Source of the DNA: Nilaparvata lugens | Taxonomy: Eukaryota; Arthropoda; Insecta; Hemiptera; Delphacidae | NCBI RefSeq assembly: GCF_014356525.2 | Contig: NC_052509.1 | Location: 28,476,390-28,540,389, forward strand | Direction of reading: 5' to 3' | Length of the DNA stretch: 64,000 nucleotides | Shown here: one piece after another, positions 44,122-55,533 of the stretch | Position numbering within the stretch: position 1 is the first letter of the stretch | Layout of the letters: each line of letters opens with the position of its first letter | Notes under the pieces: model-generated | What the model was told of the DNA's origin: nothing | The model's database searches: none | Seen by the model: only the letters and a program-made list of their open reading frames with translations | Made by a program: the position numbers and the translations under genes

Positions 44122-44338
44122 GTTTTCACAAAGGTATATTTTCTCAAAAAGGTAGAGCCTAAATTTTATTTATCTACTAGGCTTATGATCTTATTTCTGT
44201 CTATGATACCGTAGTTCATCTTCTATCTTTATATGTATTACAATTGTAATCTTTTATAGCCTTAAAGTGAAAAAACACTTCTATTCTTTGGTGTGGCGAA
44301 GACCGTTTCGTGCTGGTGTTGCACATTTTTAAGCCAAA
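44122..44338. repeat. 217-bp direct repeat, left copy
   Basis: Begins GTTTTCACAAAGGTATATTT and ends TTTTTAAGCCAAA. Appears identical to 49780-49996, 5.66 kb away in the same orientation. Confidence 0.95.
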
Positions 44339-44347
44339 GGCAAAATT

Positions 44348-44609
44348 CTAGCCGACCTGCTCCCCCCGTTATTTCAGTTATTATTGAAGATATCGACCCA
44401 ATTCTTTTTTTAAACAAAAGAGGATGAAAAAATAAAGCGCGCTAGCCTATTTTTATACAATTTAGTTAGATTTTAATATTAGAAATAGCTGTTTCAAAAC
44501 TAACCTTATTTTGAAGAATGGACGATTCTAAATATATTATTATCTCAACTATTTTTGAAGGTATCAACTCAATTTTTTTTTTGATGAAAGAAGAAGGAAA
44601 AATAGGTGT
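44348..44609. repeat. Inverted repeat flanking the satellite, left arm
   Basis: Diverged reverse complement of 49505-49770, sharing CTAGCCG(A/G)CCTGCTCCCCC and GCGCGCTAGC. A motif with TATCTCAACTATTTTT and a run of T before GAAGGAAAAATAGGTGT is repeated here and again at 45045-45120. Confidence 0.8.
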
Positions 44610-45864
44610 TGCTTCTATGAATTTTATTTTGAAAGACTTTTTAAAACATTAAAAAAAAAACAGTTTGAATTTCTGAAGTGAGACTCAACAATGAAGAATG
44701 ATGTTATGTAAACAATGAAGAATGAACTGTGATTAATGAAGCCAATAGCACAGCTGACTCATATTTTATGGCCGAATTAAAGATTTCAAAATAAGCGATT
44801 GCTCGAATGAATGTTCGCATCAATTCAACTTCTTCGAAAGTGATTGAAGAGGTAACTACAGGCAAGCATGAACATTGGAATACAATATAATTGATTAATC
44901 GATGAATTAAATAGAAATTAGATATTATTCTGGGGAGTTTTTCATTAAATTAACATTAACTTTCTAAAGCTGACCCTGAAACAGAACAGAAATTGGTAAT
45001 TTTTGGTTTATGTGACTAACAATAATTGTATCTCACAATAAATTGTATCTCAACTATTTTTTAAGATATCAATCAATTTTTTTAAATTGAAGAGGAAGAA
45101 AAAATAGGTGTCGGTAATATAAATTCTATCCTAAAATACTAATTTAAACATTAAAAAAACAATTAGGTTCTGGTCAATTTATGTCAGGTTCAAGTCATTT
45201 ATATTTATAGTAATTAAGATGATTGAATAGAACAATTGAACATTGAGATAGGATTCAAGAGTTAAGATAAAGAGATTTTTCAATAGTGGAGACTCTTTGA
45301 GTATGGAAAGAACTATAATGTTAAGAACTAGGAGTTGAAGAAGTGGTGGACAATGTACAAACCTTTACTCTTAATCACATTTTCTTATGACAATGATACA
45401 TTTTAATTGAATGAACTTGTTATATATATATATTTGAACTACCGCCTAAACAGAGTAGTCAACATAAAATATTGCACAGAAATGAAGAAAACACTGATTC
45501 AATTTATTACCAACAACATTTATTTTACATGAATATGATATGAATATTACAAACATTTGCATTATAATCTAATTATCCATTGTACATTTCTACACTACAA
45601 CATTCAAAAAGATCAGACAGGCATTGAATTTGAAACACAAAGACAGACACATTCATAAGGCGCTGTTCACCTGTTCTAGTATTTTCTATTCTGTATCGTA
45701 TTCGACTTAACAATAATATAAAGTGTTCAATAAAGATCATTGAAATAATTCTACTGAGAGTTCTTATTCTTTCAAAAATACACAACAGAACTCTTGAATC
45801 AAGTCAAATAATTACTAACCTGAACAAGTATGACCAAAGCTTACTGAGCCTGGGCCAAGAACAG

Positions 45865-48500
45865 ATCTCTCCTAAACTAAACTTTTTCTAATCTGAGATT
45901 TTCCTAAAATTAGCTTCATCTAACTAGAGTTTTTCCCAACCTAAAGCTTTTCCTAACCTAAGCTTTAACTAACCAAAGCTTTTCCTAACATAAGCTTTAC
46001 CTAACCTTAGCTTCTCCTAACATTAGCTTCTTCTAACCTAAGCTTTCCCTAACACTTGACTTTTTCCTGACCTAAGCTTATCCTAACCTTTGCTTCTCCT
46101 AACCTAAGTTTTTCCCAACTCAAAGCTTTCCCTAACCTAAAGCTTTTCCTAACCTAAGCTTTCACTAACCAAAGCTTTCCCCAACCCTAGCTTTTCCTAA
46201 CCTAAGCTTTACCTAACGTTAGCTTCTAATAACCTAAGTTTTACCTAACCCAAGCTTTACCTAACCTTAACTTTTCCCAACCAAAGCTTTTCCCAACCTA
46301 AGCTTTTCCTAACCTGAGCTTTTTCCCAACCTAAGCTTTTCCTAACCTTAGCTTCTCCTTACCTAAGTTTCTCCTAACTCAAATGATTTCTTCAACTAAG
46401 CCTTCACTAACCAAAGCTTTCCCCAACCAAAGCTTTTCCCAACCTAAGCTTTCACAAACCAAAACTTTTGCTAACTAAAGCTTTTCCTAACCTGAGCTTC
46501 CTCTAACCTAATCTTTTCCTAACCCAACAGTTTCCTAACCTAAGTTTCTCCTAACCCAAGCTTCTCCTAACCTAAGTTTCTCCTAACTCAAAGCTTTTCC
46601 TAACCTAAGCTTTCACTAACCAAAGCTTTCCCTAATCAAAGCTTTTCCAACCTAAAGCTTTTCCTAACCTGAGCTTTCACTAACCAAAGCTTCCCCTAAC
46701 CAAAGCTTTTCCTAACCTAAGCTTTACCTAACCTAAGCTTCTCCTAACCTGAGGTTTCCCCAATTTTAACTTTTCCCAACCAAAGCTTTTCCTAACTCAT
46801 GCTTTTCTCAACCTAAGCTTTTCCTAACCTAAGCTTTTCCTAACCTAACCCAACCTAACCTGACCTAACCTAAGCTTTTCCTAACCTAACCTAACCTAAC
46901 CTAAGCTTTTCCTAACCTAACCTAACCTAACCCAACCTAACCTAACCTAACCTAAGCTTATCCTAACCTAACCTAACCTAACCTAACTTAACCTAACCCA
47001 ACCTAACCTAACCTAACCTAACCTAAGCTTTTCCTAACCTAACCTAACCTAACCTAAGCTTTTCCTAACCTAACCTAACCTAACCCAACCTAACCTAACC
47101 TAACCTAACCTAAGCTTTTCCTAACCTAACCAACCTAACCTAACCCAACCTAACCTAACCTAACCTAAGCTTTTCCTAACCTAACCTTACCTAACCTTAC
47201 CTAACCTAAGCTTTTCCTAACCTAACCTAACCTAACCTAACCTAACCCAACCTAACCTAACCTAACCTAAGCTTTTCCTAACCTAACCTAACCTAACCCA
47301 ACCTAACCTAACCTAACCTAAGCTTTTCCTAACCTAACCTAACCTAACCCAACCTAACCTAACCTAACCTAAGCTTTTCCTAACCTAACCTAACCTAACC
47401 TAAGCTTTTCCTAACCTAACTCAACCTAACCTAACCAAACCTAACCTAACCTAACCAAACCTAACCTAACCTAACCAAACCTAACCTAACCTAACCTCAC
47501 CAAACCTAACCTAACCTAACCTAACCCAAGCTTTTCATAACCTAACCTTACCTAACCTTACCTAACCTAAGCTTTTCCTAACCTAACCTAACCTAACCCA
47601 ACCTAACCTAACCTAACCTAACCTAAGTTTTTCCTAACCTAACCTTACCTAACCTTACCTAACCTAAGCTTTTCCTAACCTAACCTAACCTAACCCAATC
47701 TAACCTAACCTAACCTAAGCTTTTCCTAACCTAACCTAACCCAACCTAACCTAACCTAACCTAACCTAAGCTTTTCCTAACCTAACCTAACCTAACCCAA
47801 CCTAACCTAAGTTTCTCCTAACTTAAAGCTTTTCCTCACCTAAGCTTTCACTAACCAAAGCTTTCCCTAACCTAAGCTTCACTCAACCTTAGATTCTCCC
47901 AACCTTAGCTTCTCCTAACCTAAGCTTTCCTAACCAGAGCTTTTCCCAACTTAAGCTTATTCCTCACCCAAGGTTTCCTTAACCTAAGCTTTCCCCAACC
48001 AAAGCTTTTCCTTACCTTAGCTTCTCCTAACCTTATCTTTTCCTAACATAGGCTTTCCCTAACCTTAGATTTTTCCAACCTTAGCTTTTCCTCACCAATT
48101 TTTCCCCAACCTAAGCTTTCCCTAACTTGTGCTTTTTTTAACCTAAGCATTTCCCAATCGAAGCTTTCCCCAACCAAAGCTTTTCATAACCTAAGCTTTC
48201 ACAAACCAAAGCTTTTTCTAACCTAATTTTTCCCAACCCAACAGTTTCCTAGCCTAAGTATCTCCTAACCTAAGATTTTCTCAACCTAAGTGTTTCTAAG
48301 CTAATGCCTCCTAACCAAATCCTTTCTATGCAAAATCTTTCCAACCTAACCTCCCCTAACCTAACCTTTTTCAACCCAAACCTTTGTAACCTGAGTTTTT
48401 TATTATCCCCAACCCAACAAAGCCTAACTCGAACTAACAAATGCAGTCCAGCCCAACCATTGAGCTCCCCTCTAACCAAGCATTTTCCAACCTAATATAA
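45865..48500. repeat. 16-bp satellite with embedded CCTAA telomeric pentamers
   Basis: The flanks are a regular minisatellite with unit CTTTTCCTAACCTAAG, mutated from copy to copy and often containing AAGCTT. In the core (about 46826-47815) the CCTAA inside the unit has expanded to pure runs of 3-9 pentamers, with GCTTTT retained as a spacer. A 51-bp higher-order unit (GCTTTT, CCTAA runs, one CCCAA) repeats exactly at about 47270-47370. CCTAA is the complement of TTAGG, the common insect telomere repeat. Confidence 0.95.
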
Positions 48501-49504
48501 CAAAGCCTTACCAGATAAAGACTGAGCAACCCTCAGACTTGCTCAGTCTTCATCACTTAAGGTTTGATAGTCACATCAAACTTTGGTAGGTAGGGTTTCA
48601 TCAATATCGTTAGATACAGGAGAAAATGTGGTCAGCAGTAATTATGGTTAGCTCCATTTAAAAATATTCTCAACATTTTTCAGGCAAACAACTGGCACAT
48701 TTTTGATATTTTCCAGATTTCCTATCAACTTCATCAATAGCATTAAATACAGAAGAAAATGTGGTCAGCAGTAATGGTTAGCTCTTTGATGGAATTAGAA
48801 TTTTTATTTAAATTTGATACATTTGAGTTCTAATTCAAAATTATTTTTTTCCCAAAATTGGATTTTTTTTTTGAAAAAATTGAAGATAGGTAGTGAAAAT
48901 TATAACTTGAACCGTTTTAAGCATAAGTTAGCCTGTGGTACTTTTCTGTAAGTTGTATAATTCTGAATGATTGAATAAATAAATAAACTTTAATTATTAA
49001 TACCTAAATGAGACTTTACAAATTTAGTACCCATTGGGGTTTCCAATTTTTTCAAAAAAAAGTTTGAATTGGTTTGTTTTTTCAGATTGGTTTCTACAAG
49101 GATGCAGGTTTGATGCCTAGTGAGATCGGACTCCCCGATTATGTATTAAGTATTCCAATAATGGGAAAAAATGTAGAACAAATTATAATTTAAATATATC
49201 AAATTGAAGTTTGTAAAACAATAACAATAAAAAAACAATAAAATAAATATTGAACTCTTGAATCATTAATCGAACAAGTTGAAATCGGAATCTTTCTTAT
49301 CGAGCAATTTCAAAAACCGATGACAACTCTATTTAGCATGCTTCAAATTTGTGACCTGTAGAGAATAGAGCAGCAACTCTATAACTCTACAACTCTATGG
49401 TGCTAGTAAAAACATGATAGTATTATAGGTTGGACAAAATTCAAAATTTGCTGTTAATATTAATAACATTAAATTTCATTGATTAGAATTGTTATTCAGT
49501 TACC
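48501..49504. other. Unassigned intron sequence
   Basis: Contains a short duplication (GAAAATGTGGTCAGCAGTAA at about 48622 and 48752). No gene recognised. Confidence 0.45.
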
Positions 49505-49770
49505 GACACGTATTTTTTCTTCTTCTTTCATTAAAAAAATTTAGTCCCATAATATCTTTAATAATAGTTGATACAAATCATTATAATTTAGAATCGTCCA
49601 TTCTATAGAATAAGGTTAGTTTTGAAACAGCTATTTCTAATATTAAAATTAAATCAAATGGTATAAAAATATGCTAGCGCGCTTTATTTTGTCTTCCTCT
49701 TTCATTTAAAAAAAAATTGAGTCGATATCTTCAATAATAACTGAGATAGCAGGGGGAGCAGGCCGGCTAG
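49505..49770. repeat. Inverted repeat flanking the satellite, right arm
   Basis: Partner of 44348-44609 in reverse complement; ends 10 bp before the right 217-bp direct repeat. Confidence 0.8.
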
Positions 49771-49779
49771 AGCTTAGCC

Positions 49780-49996
49780 GTTTTCACAAAGGTATATTTT
49801 CTCAAAAAGGTAGAGCCTAAATTTTATTTATCTACTAGGCTTATGATCTTATTTCTGTCTATGATACCGTAGTTCATCTTCTATCTTTATATGTATTACA
49901 ATTGTAATCTTTTATAGCCTTAAAGTGAAAAAACACTTCTATTCTTTGGTGTGGCGAAGACCGTTTCGTGCTGGTGTTGCACATTTTTAAGCCAAA
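49780..49996. repeat. 217-bp direct repeat, right copy
   Basis: Same length, orientation and apparently same sequence as 44122-44338; the lack of divergence points to a recent event. Confidence 0.95.
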
Positions 49997-50039
49997 CAGA
50001 AACTAAAGTCTGTGATAATAAAGTATTTAGGTTATAAGG

Positions 50040-50355
50040 ATGAGTATTTGGTCAAAGTGTGGGAGGAGGGGTGTTTTAGCGGTTGATGAAGGAGGATTTT
50101 CTATTCTATCATGGCTTATTCAATTTTCATATTATGTTCAATTACATACTTATATATTTCAAACTGTTCTAGTACATCTGATTTTCTGTTTTTATGGAAA
50201 TAGTAGAGTAATTTCAAGGTTATTGTTTACGTCAGCTTGTGTGTGGTCAGTGGAGATAATGTGTTCTGCAAAGGTGGAATGAGAGAAAGGGTGGGTAATG
50301 GCTCGTATGTGCTCTTTGAATCTTATGTTGAAATTTCTGCCTGTTTTTCCCAATT
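50040..50355 (-). pseudogene. Penelope-like element, GIY-YIG endonuclease part
   Basis: The minus strand next to the MITE encodes IGKTGRNFNIRFKEHIRAIT and then HSTFAEHIISTDH, which match the YIG half of the GIY-YIG nuclease at the C-terminus of Penelope-like retroelements. Later sequence is broken by stops. It is the downstream half of the RT fragment at 51340-51900. Confidence 0.75.
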
Positions 50356-50358
50356 TAA

Positions 50359-51336
50359 GGCCGGTTTCCGAGATCCGAGCTCGGGATTTAGCTAAGTCCT
50401 AGACTTTAAACAGCTGGAGTCAGAAAATTGGCTTTCCAAAACGGGGCGTAGTCGCAGCTTTTATAACAGTAGTCGAAGTTTTTATTTTCTTATTTCTATA
50501 ATTGGAAACGTTTTTCCTTGACAAAATTAGACAATCCTATATAATTCAAAATAGCTGAAACTTTACACTATTTAGTTTTTCGAAATTAAAATTTTACTTC
50601 TAGTTTTTCGAAATTTAATTCAAACGTGACTATAATGAGAATCACTGCGACTACGCCCCGTTTTGGAAATAGTAGGCTATATTTCGCACCTAGAGCAGAA
50701 AATGAGACTTTTCCGGCTCGAAATCGGTTTTTAAGTCCGAGGACTAGAAAAGATTGAGAGTCGGAAAAACATTTTTGCCCGTGGTGCGAACGCTATTTTT
50801 CGCCACACACAAAAATAAACAACATACATATATGAGAATAGTTGTTTACTAAGCACTTCCGAAAGCAGAAGTGGAAGGTGATAGCTCTGGAAAATCTGGC
50901 AAGGTAATCTGAGTATCACGAAATTGTCCAAGTATTTTTATTTTTTATTCTGATTTGTCTAAATAACCTAAAAGATGATGTTCAATTATGTGGGAGGTTG
51001 AGTTTATACTTTTTCATTCTTTCAAATGATAATAAGATGATATCATTATAAATGTTTCAATTATTGAATAATGAACACAAATAGCCTAATGAAAAGTTTT
51101 TTGATCATCTGTTTTTTGATCACCTTTCTTAGTTCCATGTTAGCGGCTGGAAAGGGTACTCTTTCAAGAAACCTGTTCTGACGTCAGACGAGAGTTGTCT
51201 GCAAACAATGTCTTTCAGATTTATGTAGGGACTGGAAAACAGCTGCTTTCTGTGCAGTGTGGCGAAAACCAATTTTCTGACTCCAGCTGTTTAAAGTCTA
51301 GGACTTGACTAAATTCCGAGCTCGGAAACCGGCCCT
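50359..51336. mobile_element. TAA-flanked MITE, 978 bp, long inverted termini
   Basis: Termini GGCCGGTTTCCGAG and complement continue as inverted repeats of about 75 bp (GACTTTAAACAGCTGGAGTC on the left). TAA borders both sides (50356-50358, 51337-51339), consistent with PIF/Harbinger-type insertion. Inside, CCAAAACGGGGCGTAGTCGC (about 50437) is repeated inverted near 50650. Confidence 0.85.
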
Positions 51337-51339
51337 AAG

Positions 51340-51900
51340 TGTTTATAAACTCCTGGTCGATTCTGTTGTTGCTGAGGGGTGTTGTGTGAGGACAAGAGCT
51401 TCTTGAGTGAATTTGTGGTTCTGTATGCAACCTTTTATCTAATTTTCTTGAATGATGCTGCTATTTTTTGAGTTTTATTCTTATGGTATGTGAGAGTGAT
51501 GAATGCTGTATGATAGTATTGTAGCTGTCAGGGTTTTGCAGATTGTCTTTGTTGTTTTACATTTTATGTAGTAGTTTATCAATAATTGAGGGTTTGTATC
51601 CATTTTGTTATGCAATATATTTTATTGTGTGCAGTTCAGTATTGCAATCTGTGTTTGTCATTAGGATATTTATTAATGTGTATAGCATGTGGTTGTATGC
51701 TGCTAGTTTTTGTTGGATAGGATGATTTGAAGTTCTATGAATTGTGGTGTCTGTTGCTGTGGGCTTTCTTTATACTTTGAATGATTTGTTCTGTTCTTTG
51801 ATTGTCATAACCAGGAAATATATGCTGTTGCTAATTTCTAATCCAAGTGTGTATGCGGTTGAGGTGGGTGTACAGTTTTTCAAGCTGTCTTTTGTTTATT
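51340..51900 (-). pseudogene. Penelope-like element, reverse transcriptase C-terminal part
   Basis: Minus-strand frames contain the thumb-region signature FKVYRKPTATDTTIHRTSNH followed by PIQQKLAAYNHML, and downstream AYQNGYKPSIIDKLLHK. These are hallmarks of Penelope-type RT. Several register changes make it non-functional. It lies antisense in IFT122 intron 1 and ends within about 30 bp of the exon 2 acceptor. Confidence 0.8.
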
Positions 51901-51930
51901 TACCTATATATATTTTTTATTTTCTTGCAG

Positions 51931-52040
51931 CATTTATGATCTTTGTTTCAACCCAGATGGATCTCAACTAGTAGTGGCTGCTGGTCAAAGAGTATTGGTT
52001 TACGATACAAGTGATGGATCTCTTATTCAGCCTCTAAAAG
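51931..52040 (+). CDS. IFT122: IFT122 coding exon 2
   Basis: Follows the acceptor TTTTCTTGCAG and ends at CTAAAAG before GTACAG. It starts with the third base of the Cys codon split by intron 1, then reads [18 protein letters not shown] and [16 protein letters not shown], the first WD repeat, which is strongly conserved among IFT122 orthologues. The exon ends in phase 1 inside the expected Gly of the QPLKGH region. The next exon (DTVYCVA-type sequence) was not found, so intron 2 exceeds 11.9 kb. Confidence 0.92.
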
Positions 52041-52158
52041 GTACAGATACCAAGGTACCTAGTTATCTAGGATACTTTTTCAAATAATCATCATTATAGA
52101 AATTCACGCAGGCCTCTGAATGCAATTTTTGAAGGAAACAATATGGGTTTATTTAATA

Positions 52159-52330
52159 CTAGCAGGTAACCCGTGCTTCGCAAGGGTCTATTTTAAAACT
52201 TAAACTGAAAACTTGACTTAATGAAAACTATAAAAATTGATAGCACAATAAACAGAGGAAACAGCTCGAATATAACGTAATAAATAACGAGAAAGCTCAA
52301 TATAACTATTGAAGTATTCAAGCCAAGCCA
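52159..52330 (-). mobile_element. Helitron-like 3' terminus, copy 3
   Basis: CTAG at 52159-52162 followed by the hairpin CCCGTGCTTCGCAAGGG repeats the minus-strand terminus seen at 10490. The body soon diverges from the other copies and the 5' border is unclear. Confidence 0.6.
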
Positions 52331-53098
52331 AATTATATGATGATAAAACAGTGATTATTATTTCAAAAGCTTTTTCAAAACAAGAAAGATGGCATCAATA
52401 AAAATGTTCTATAATACTTTTATCCAAAATGGCGAACTTTAATGATTGAACTTTATCAATAATTTATTTAAAAACTAAAACTTCAATCAGCCGCCATTTT
52501 GGATAAAAGTATTATAGAAAAGTTGCTCAATTTAACATTGAAAAGATAGGAAGAATAGATATTTAGAGCACCAATGACGTCACACCGATCATCTGACTCT
52601 GATCATTAAAAGATCAAGATGCGCGTGGCCAGTACCTTCTATTCTAGGTACCTTGGTATAGATTATTATGTTGCTTTGACCTGTGATCAGTATAAATGTC
52701 CTGCATCATCTAAAGGTGCGACTACAAAAGCTGAACCGAACCTCGAACCGCGCAGCAAACCGTGCATTCCGCCGAACATCGTGCCTTTCAGCGAACATGA
52801 GCATATGTTTCATAAAATTAAAAATCAGCTGTCGAACATTCGCCATACCGTACTCCGAACCGTTCGCCGTGCCTCTCGCCTCTGTTTTAACTGTTCGCCG
52901 TACCATACTCGGAACGCTAAACTTTTCAGCCAATCAGAGGCCTCCATTACAATTCGCCGTGCAGTTTGCTCTACAATTTTGGCTATCCATCAGACGTGGA
53001 AACATGCGAACACTTTCGCGAACATGAATACAGAAGTATATGGGCCTTTTTTTATTTGATTAAATTCATGTTTTGAACAACTCATTGTTACGAATGCC
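52331..53098. repeat. 768-bp tandem unit, first copy
   Basis: Contains a MITE-like hairpin (CTATAATACTTTTATCCAAA, its complement about 70 bp on) at 52408-52518 and a GC-richer segment 52700-53040 with repeated GTTCGCCGT words. The same blocks recur in order at 53099-53290 and 54009-54588. Confidence 0.88.
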
Positions 53099-54588
53099 AA
53101 ATTATATGATGATAAAACAGTGATTATTATTTCAAAAGCTTTTTCAAAACAAGAAAGATGGCATCAATAAAAATGTTCTATAATACTTTTATCCAAAATG
53201 GCGAACTTTAATGATTGAACTTTATCAATAATTTATTTAAAAACTAAAACTTCAATCAGCCGCCATTTTGGATAAAAGTATTATAGAAAATTTTTATTGA
53301 GACCATATTTCTTGTTTTGAAAAGGCCTTTGAAATTATGTACCACCCAATGGGTGTTTACATTTAAAATATTCGAGTTACAACCCCTAAGTCACCCCCTT
53401 ATGAGGGGTTGGAATTCATTTGTACATCAAAAGGTGGAGTATTTGACAAAAAACTTATCATGGAAGTTACAGTATTATATCTACAACAGTCTCCAACTTA
53501 TTAAAGGGTTCCCATACAAATGACTCGCTCTGTATATTCGTCCATACTTTTGTTATAGTTTCCAATTAGAGGATTCAACCAGAAAACTGTTTCTTGATCA
53601 AGTATGTGAACGCCATAATTTTCCTGAAAAAAAGAGATCCTCCTAAGAGATTAGGCAAGATGTTCTATTGATTCTACATATAATATACACTACACAGACA
53701 GATAAAGGATTGTGAGAGAAATAATATTATAGAACAATCAATGTTTTAAAATTTTTAATTCCTTATTCAATGTTCGATTTATCAAATTCATTAGCATTGA
53801 GTAATTGAATTACAAAAGAGCCAGGGAAAGAATGTTAATGTTCACAATAAGAGAGCAACAGGTATTCGATGTGCAGGCTCTTACAAAATCGATCATTCTG
53901 AAAGATCCACCGTCCAAAAGTATTAAACTTCTTGAAGAATTGAAGATAAATATTGTATGAATCGTGGGAGATGTCGGTGGGGCTATTCACTTTTTGAGAA
54001 AAAGACTTGAAAAGTTGCTCAATTTAACATTGAAAAGATAGGAAGAATAGATATTTAGAGCACCAATGACGTCACACCGATCATCTGACTCTGATCATTA
54101 AAAGATCAAGATGCGCGTGGCCAGTACCTTCTATTCTAGGTACCTTGGTATAGATTATTATGTTGCTTTGACCTGTGATCAGTATAAATGTCCTGCATCA
54201 TCTAAAGGTGCGACTACAAAAGCTGAACCGAACCTCGAACCGCGCAGCAAACCGTGCATTCCGCCGAACATCGTGCCTTTCAGCGAACATGAGCATATGT
54301 TTCATAAAATTAAAAATCAGCTGTCGAACATTCGCCATACCGTACTCCGAACCGTTCGCCGTGCCTCTCGCCTCTGTTTTAACTGTTCGCCGTACCATAC
54401 TCGGAACGCTGAACTTTTCAGCCAATCAGAGGCCTCCATTACAATTCGCCGTGCAGTTTGCTCTACAATTTTGGCTATCCATCAGACGTGGAAACATGCG
54501 AACACTTTCGCGAACATGAATACAGAAGTATATGGGCCTTTTTTTATTTGATTAAATTCATGTTTTGAACAACTCATTGTTACGAATG
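53099..54588. repeat. 768-bp tandem unit, second copy split by about 720 bp
   Basis: The hairpin part (53099-53290) follows directly on the first unit; the rest (54009-54588) is displaced by about 720 bp of unrelated sequence at 53291-54008. That segment ends CCCATACAAATGACTCGCTC near 53530 and has no recognised gene. Repeat copies look about 99% identical, so the event is recent. Confidence 0.85.
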
Positions 54589-54995
54589 ATAAATTAATAG
54601 GATCAGATAAATATTTTCTAATTCAAATAAAATAACTTCTGGAAAAATAATGAATGGATAAATACCAATATTAAAGTACAGTTGATCAAGAACTCAGTAC
54701 AACAATTCATTTTTTTTATTGCCAATCAATTTCATCAACTAACCATAAACCGACTGAAATAAATACTTCAATTTCCATGTATTTGAATGAAAAAGACTAA
54801 GAAATTGTCAAAAAACCACTGATTTTCATGTATTTAATTGACAGAATCATATAAATTTACAGTGTACGTCATATCTAAATTCACAATGAGTTCGATTGTT
54901 GTTGGCAAGAAACATGTTATTCAACGCAGAAATCATTGTTATTTTAAAAGATAGGATAAGTTGAATAGTTTCCCTTTCAAGGGGAATTTTGACAA
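54589..54995. other. Unassigned intron sequence
   Basis: AT-rich, no gene or repeat recognised. Confidence 0.45.
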
Positions 54996-55053
54996 CCCAC
55001 AAAACTTATTTTTCTTCTTCTTCTTCTTCTTCTTCCTCCTTGCCTTTTTCCCA

Positions 55054-55533
55054 TTATTTGGGGTCGGCTCTCCTTGATCTCAGTCTCCAGTTCGAACGAT
55101 CCTGGGTCGTCTGATTTGTCAGGTCCAACTGCTTCATATTTCTATGAACTAAACCTAGCCATGTGAGACGGGGTCTGCCTCTGCCCCTCGGCTGTGTCTC
55201 CATATCAAGTACCTTCCTTGTCATGTGATTGGGTGAACGTCTATTTACATGTCCATACCAGCGCAACCTTCCTTCCATTATCTTCTCATAGACTGGTGCC
55301 ACCCGGAAACTGCCCCGAACATGTGTGTTCCGAATGTGGTCCAGTCTAGTCACACCCCCTGCCCATCTCAGCATTTTCATTTCAGCGGAATGGAGTCTAT
55401 CTTCTTGCTGTTTTTTCAGGGGCCAACACTCACTTCCATATAGCATTGCTGGTCGCACTGCAGCTTTATACACTTTTCCCTTGATGGGCACAGGCATTCT
55501 TTTGTCGCAAAGTACCCCGTTAGCTCTCTCCAT
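55054..55533 (-). pseudogene. RTE LINE ORF2, C-terminal segment
   Basis: Continues the polyprotein after the second frameshift: YGSECWPLKKQQEDRLHSAE, RLRWYGHVNRR and RGRGRPRLTW, the conserved C-terminal region of this LINE group, ending 19 bp before the GAA tail. Confidence 0.88.

Larger units (their letters stand above)
43808..51930 (+). other. IFT122 intron 1
   Basis: An 8.1-kb phase-2 intron with GTGAGT donor and TTTTCTTGCAG acceptor. It is filled by a 217-bp direct-repeat pair, an inverted-repeat pair, the CCTAA-containing satellite and a Penelope-like element cut by a MITE. No extra exon was seen. Confidence 0.8.

Noticed and set aside
48270..48495. Opposed 63- and 69-aa frames
   Set aside because: Encoded by degenerate satellite units; composition artefact.
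45865..48500. A true chromosome end
   Set aside because: Unique sequence and IFT122 exons lie on both sides, and the pentamer run is interrupted by GCTTTT spacers, so the array is interstitial.
45865..48500. CRISPR array
   Set aside because: The units are contiguous with no unique spacers, in a eukaryotic intron.
52619..54551. Paired 146-, 114- and 75-aa frames
   Set aside because: They lie in the recent tandem duplication, overlap on three frames and both strands, and show no recognisable domain.
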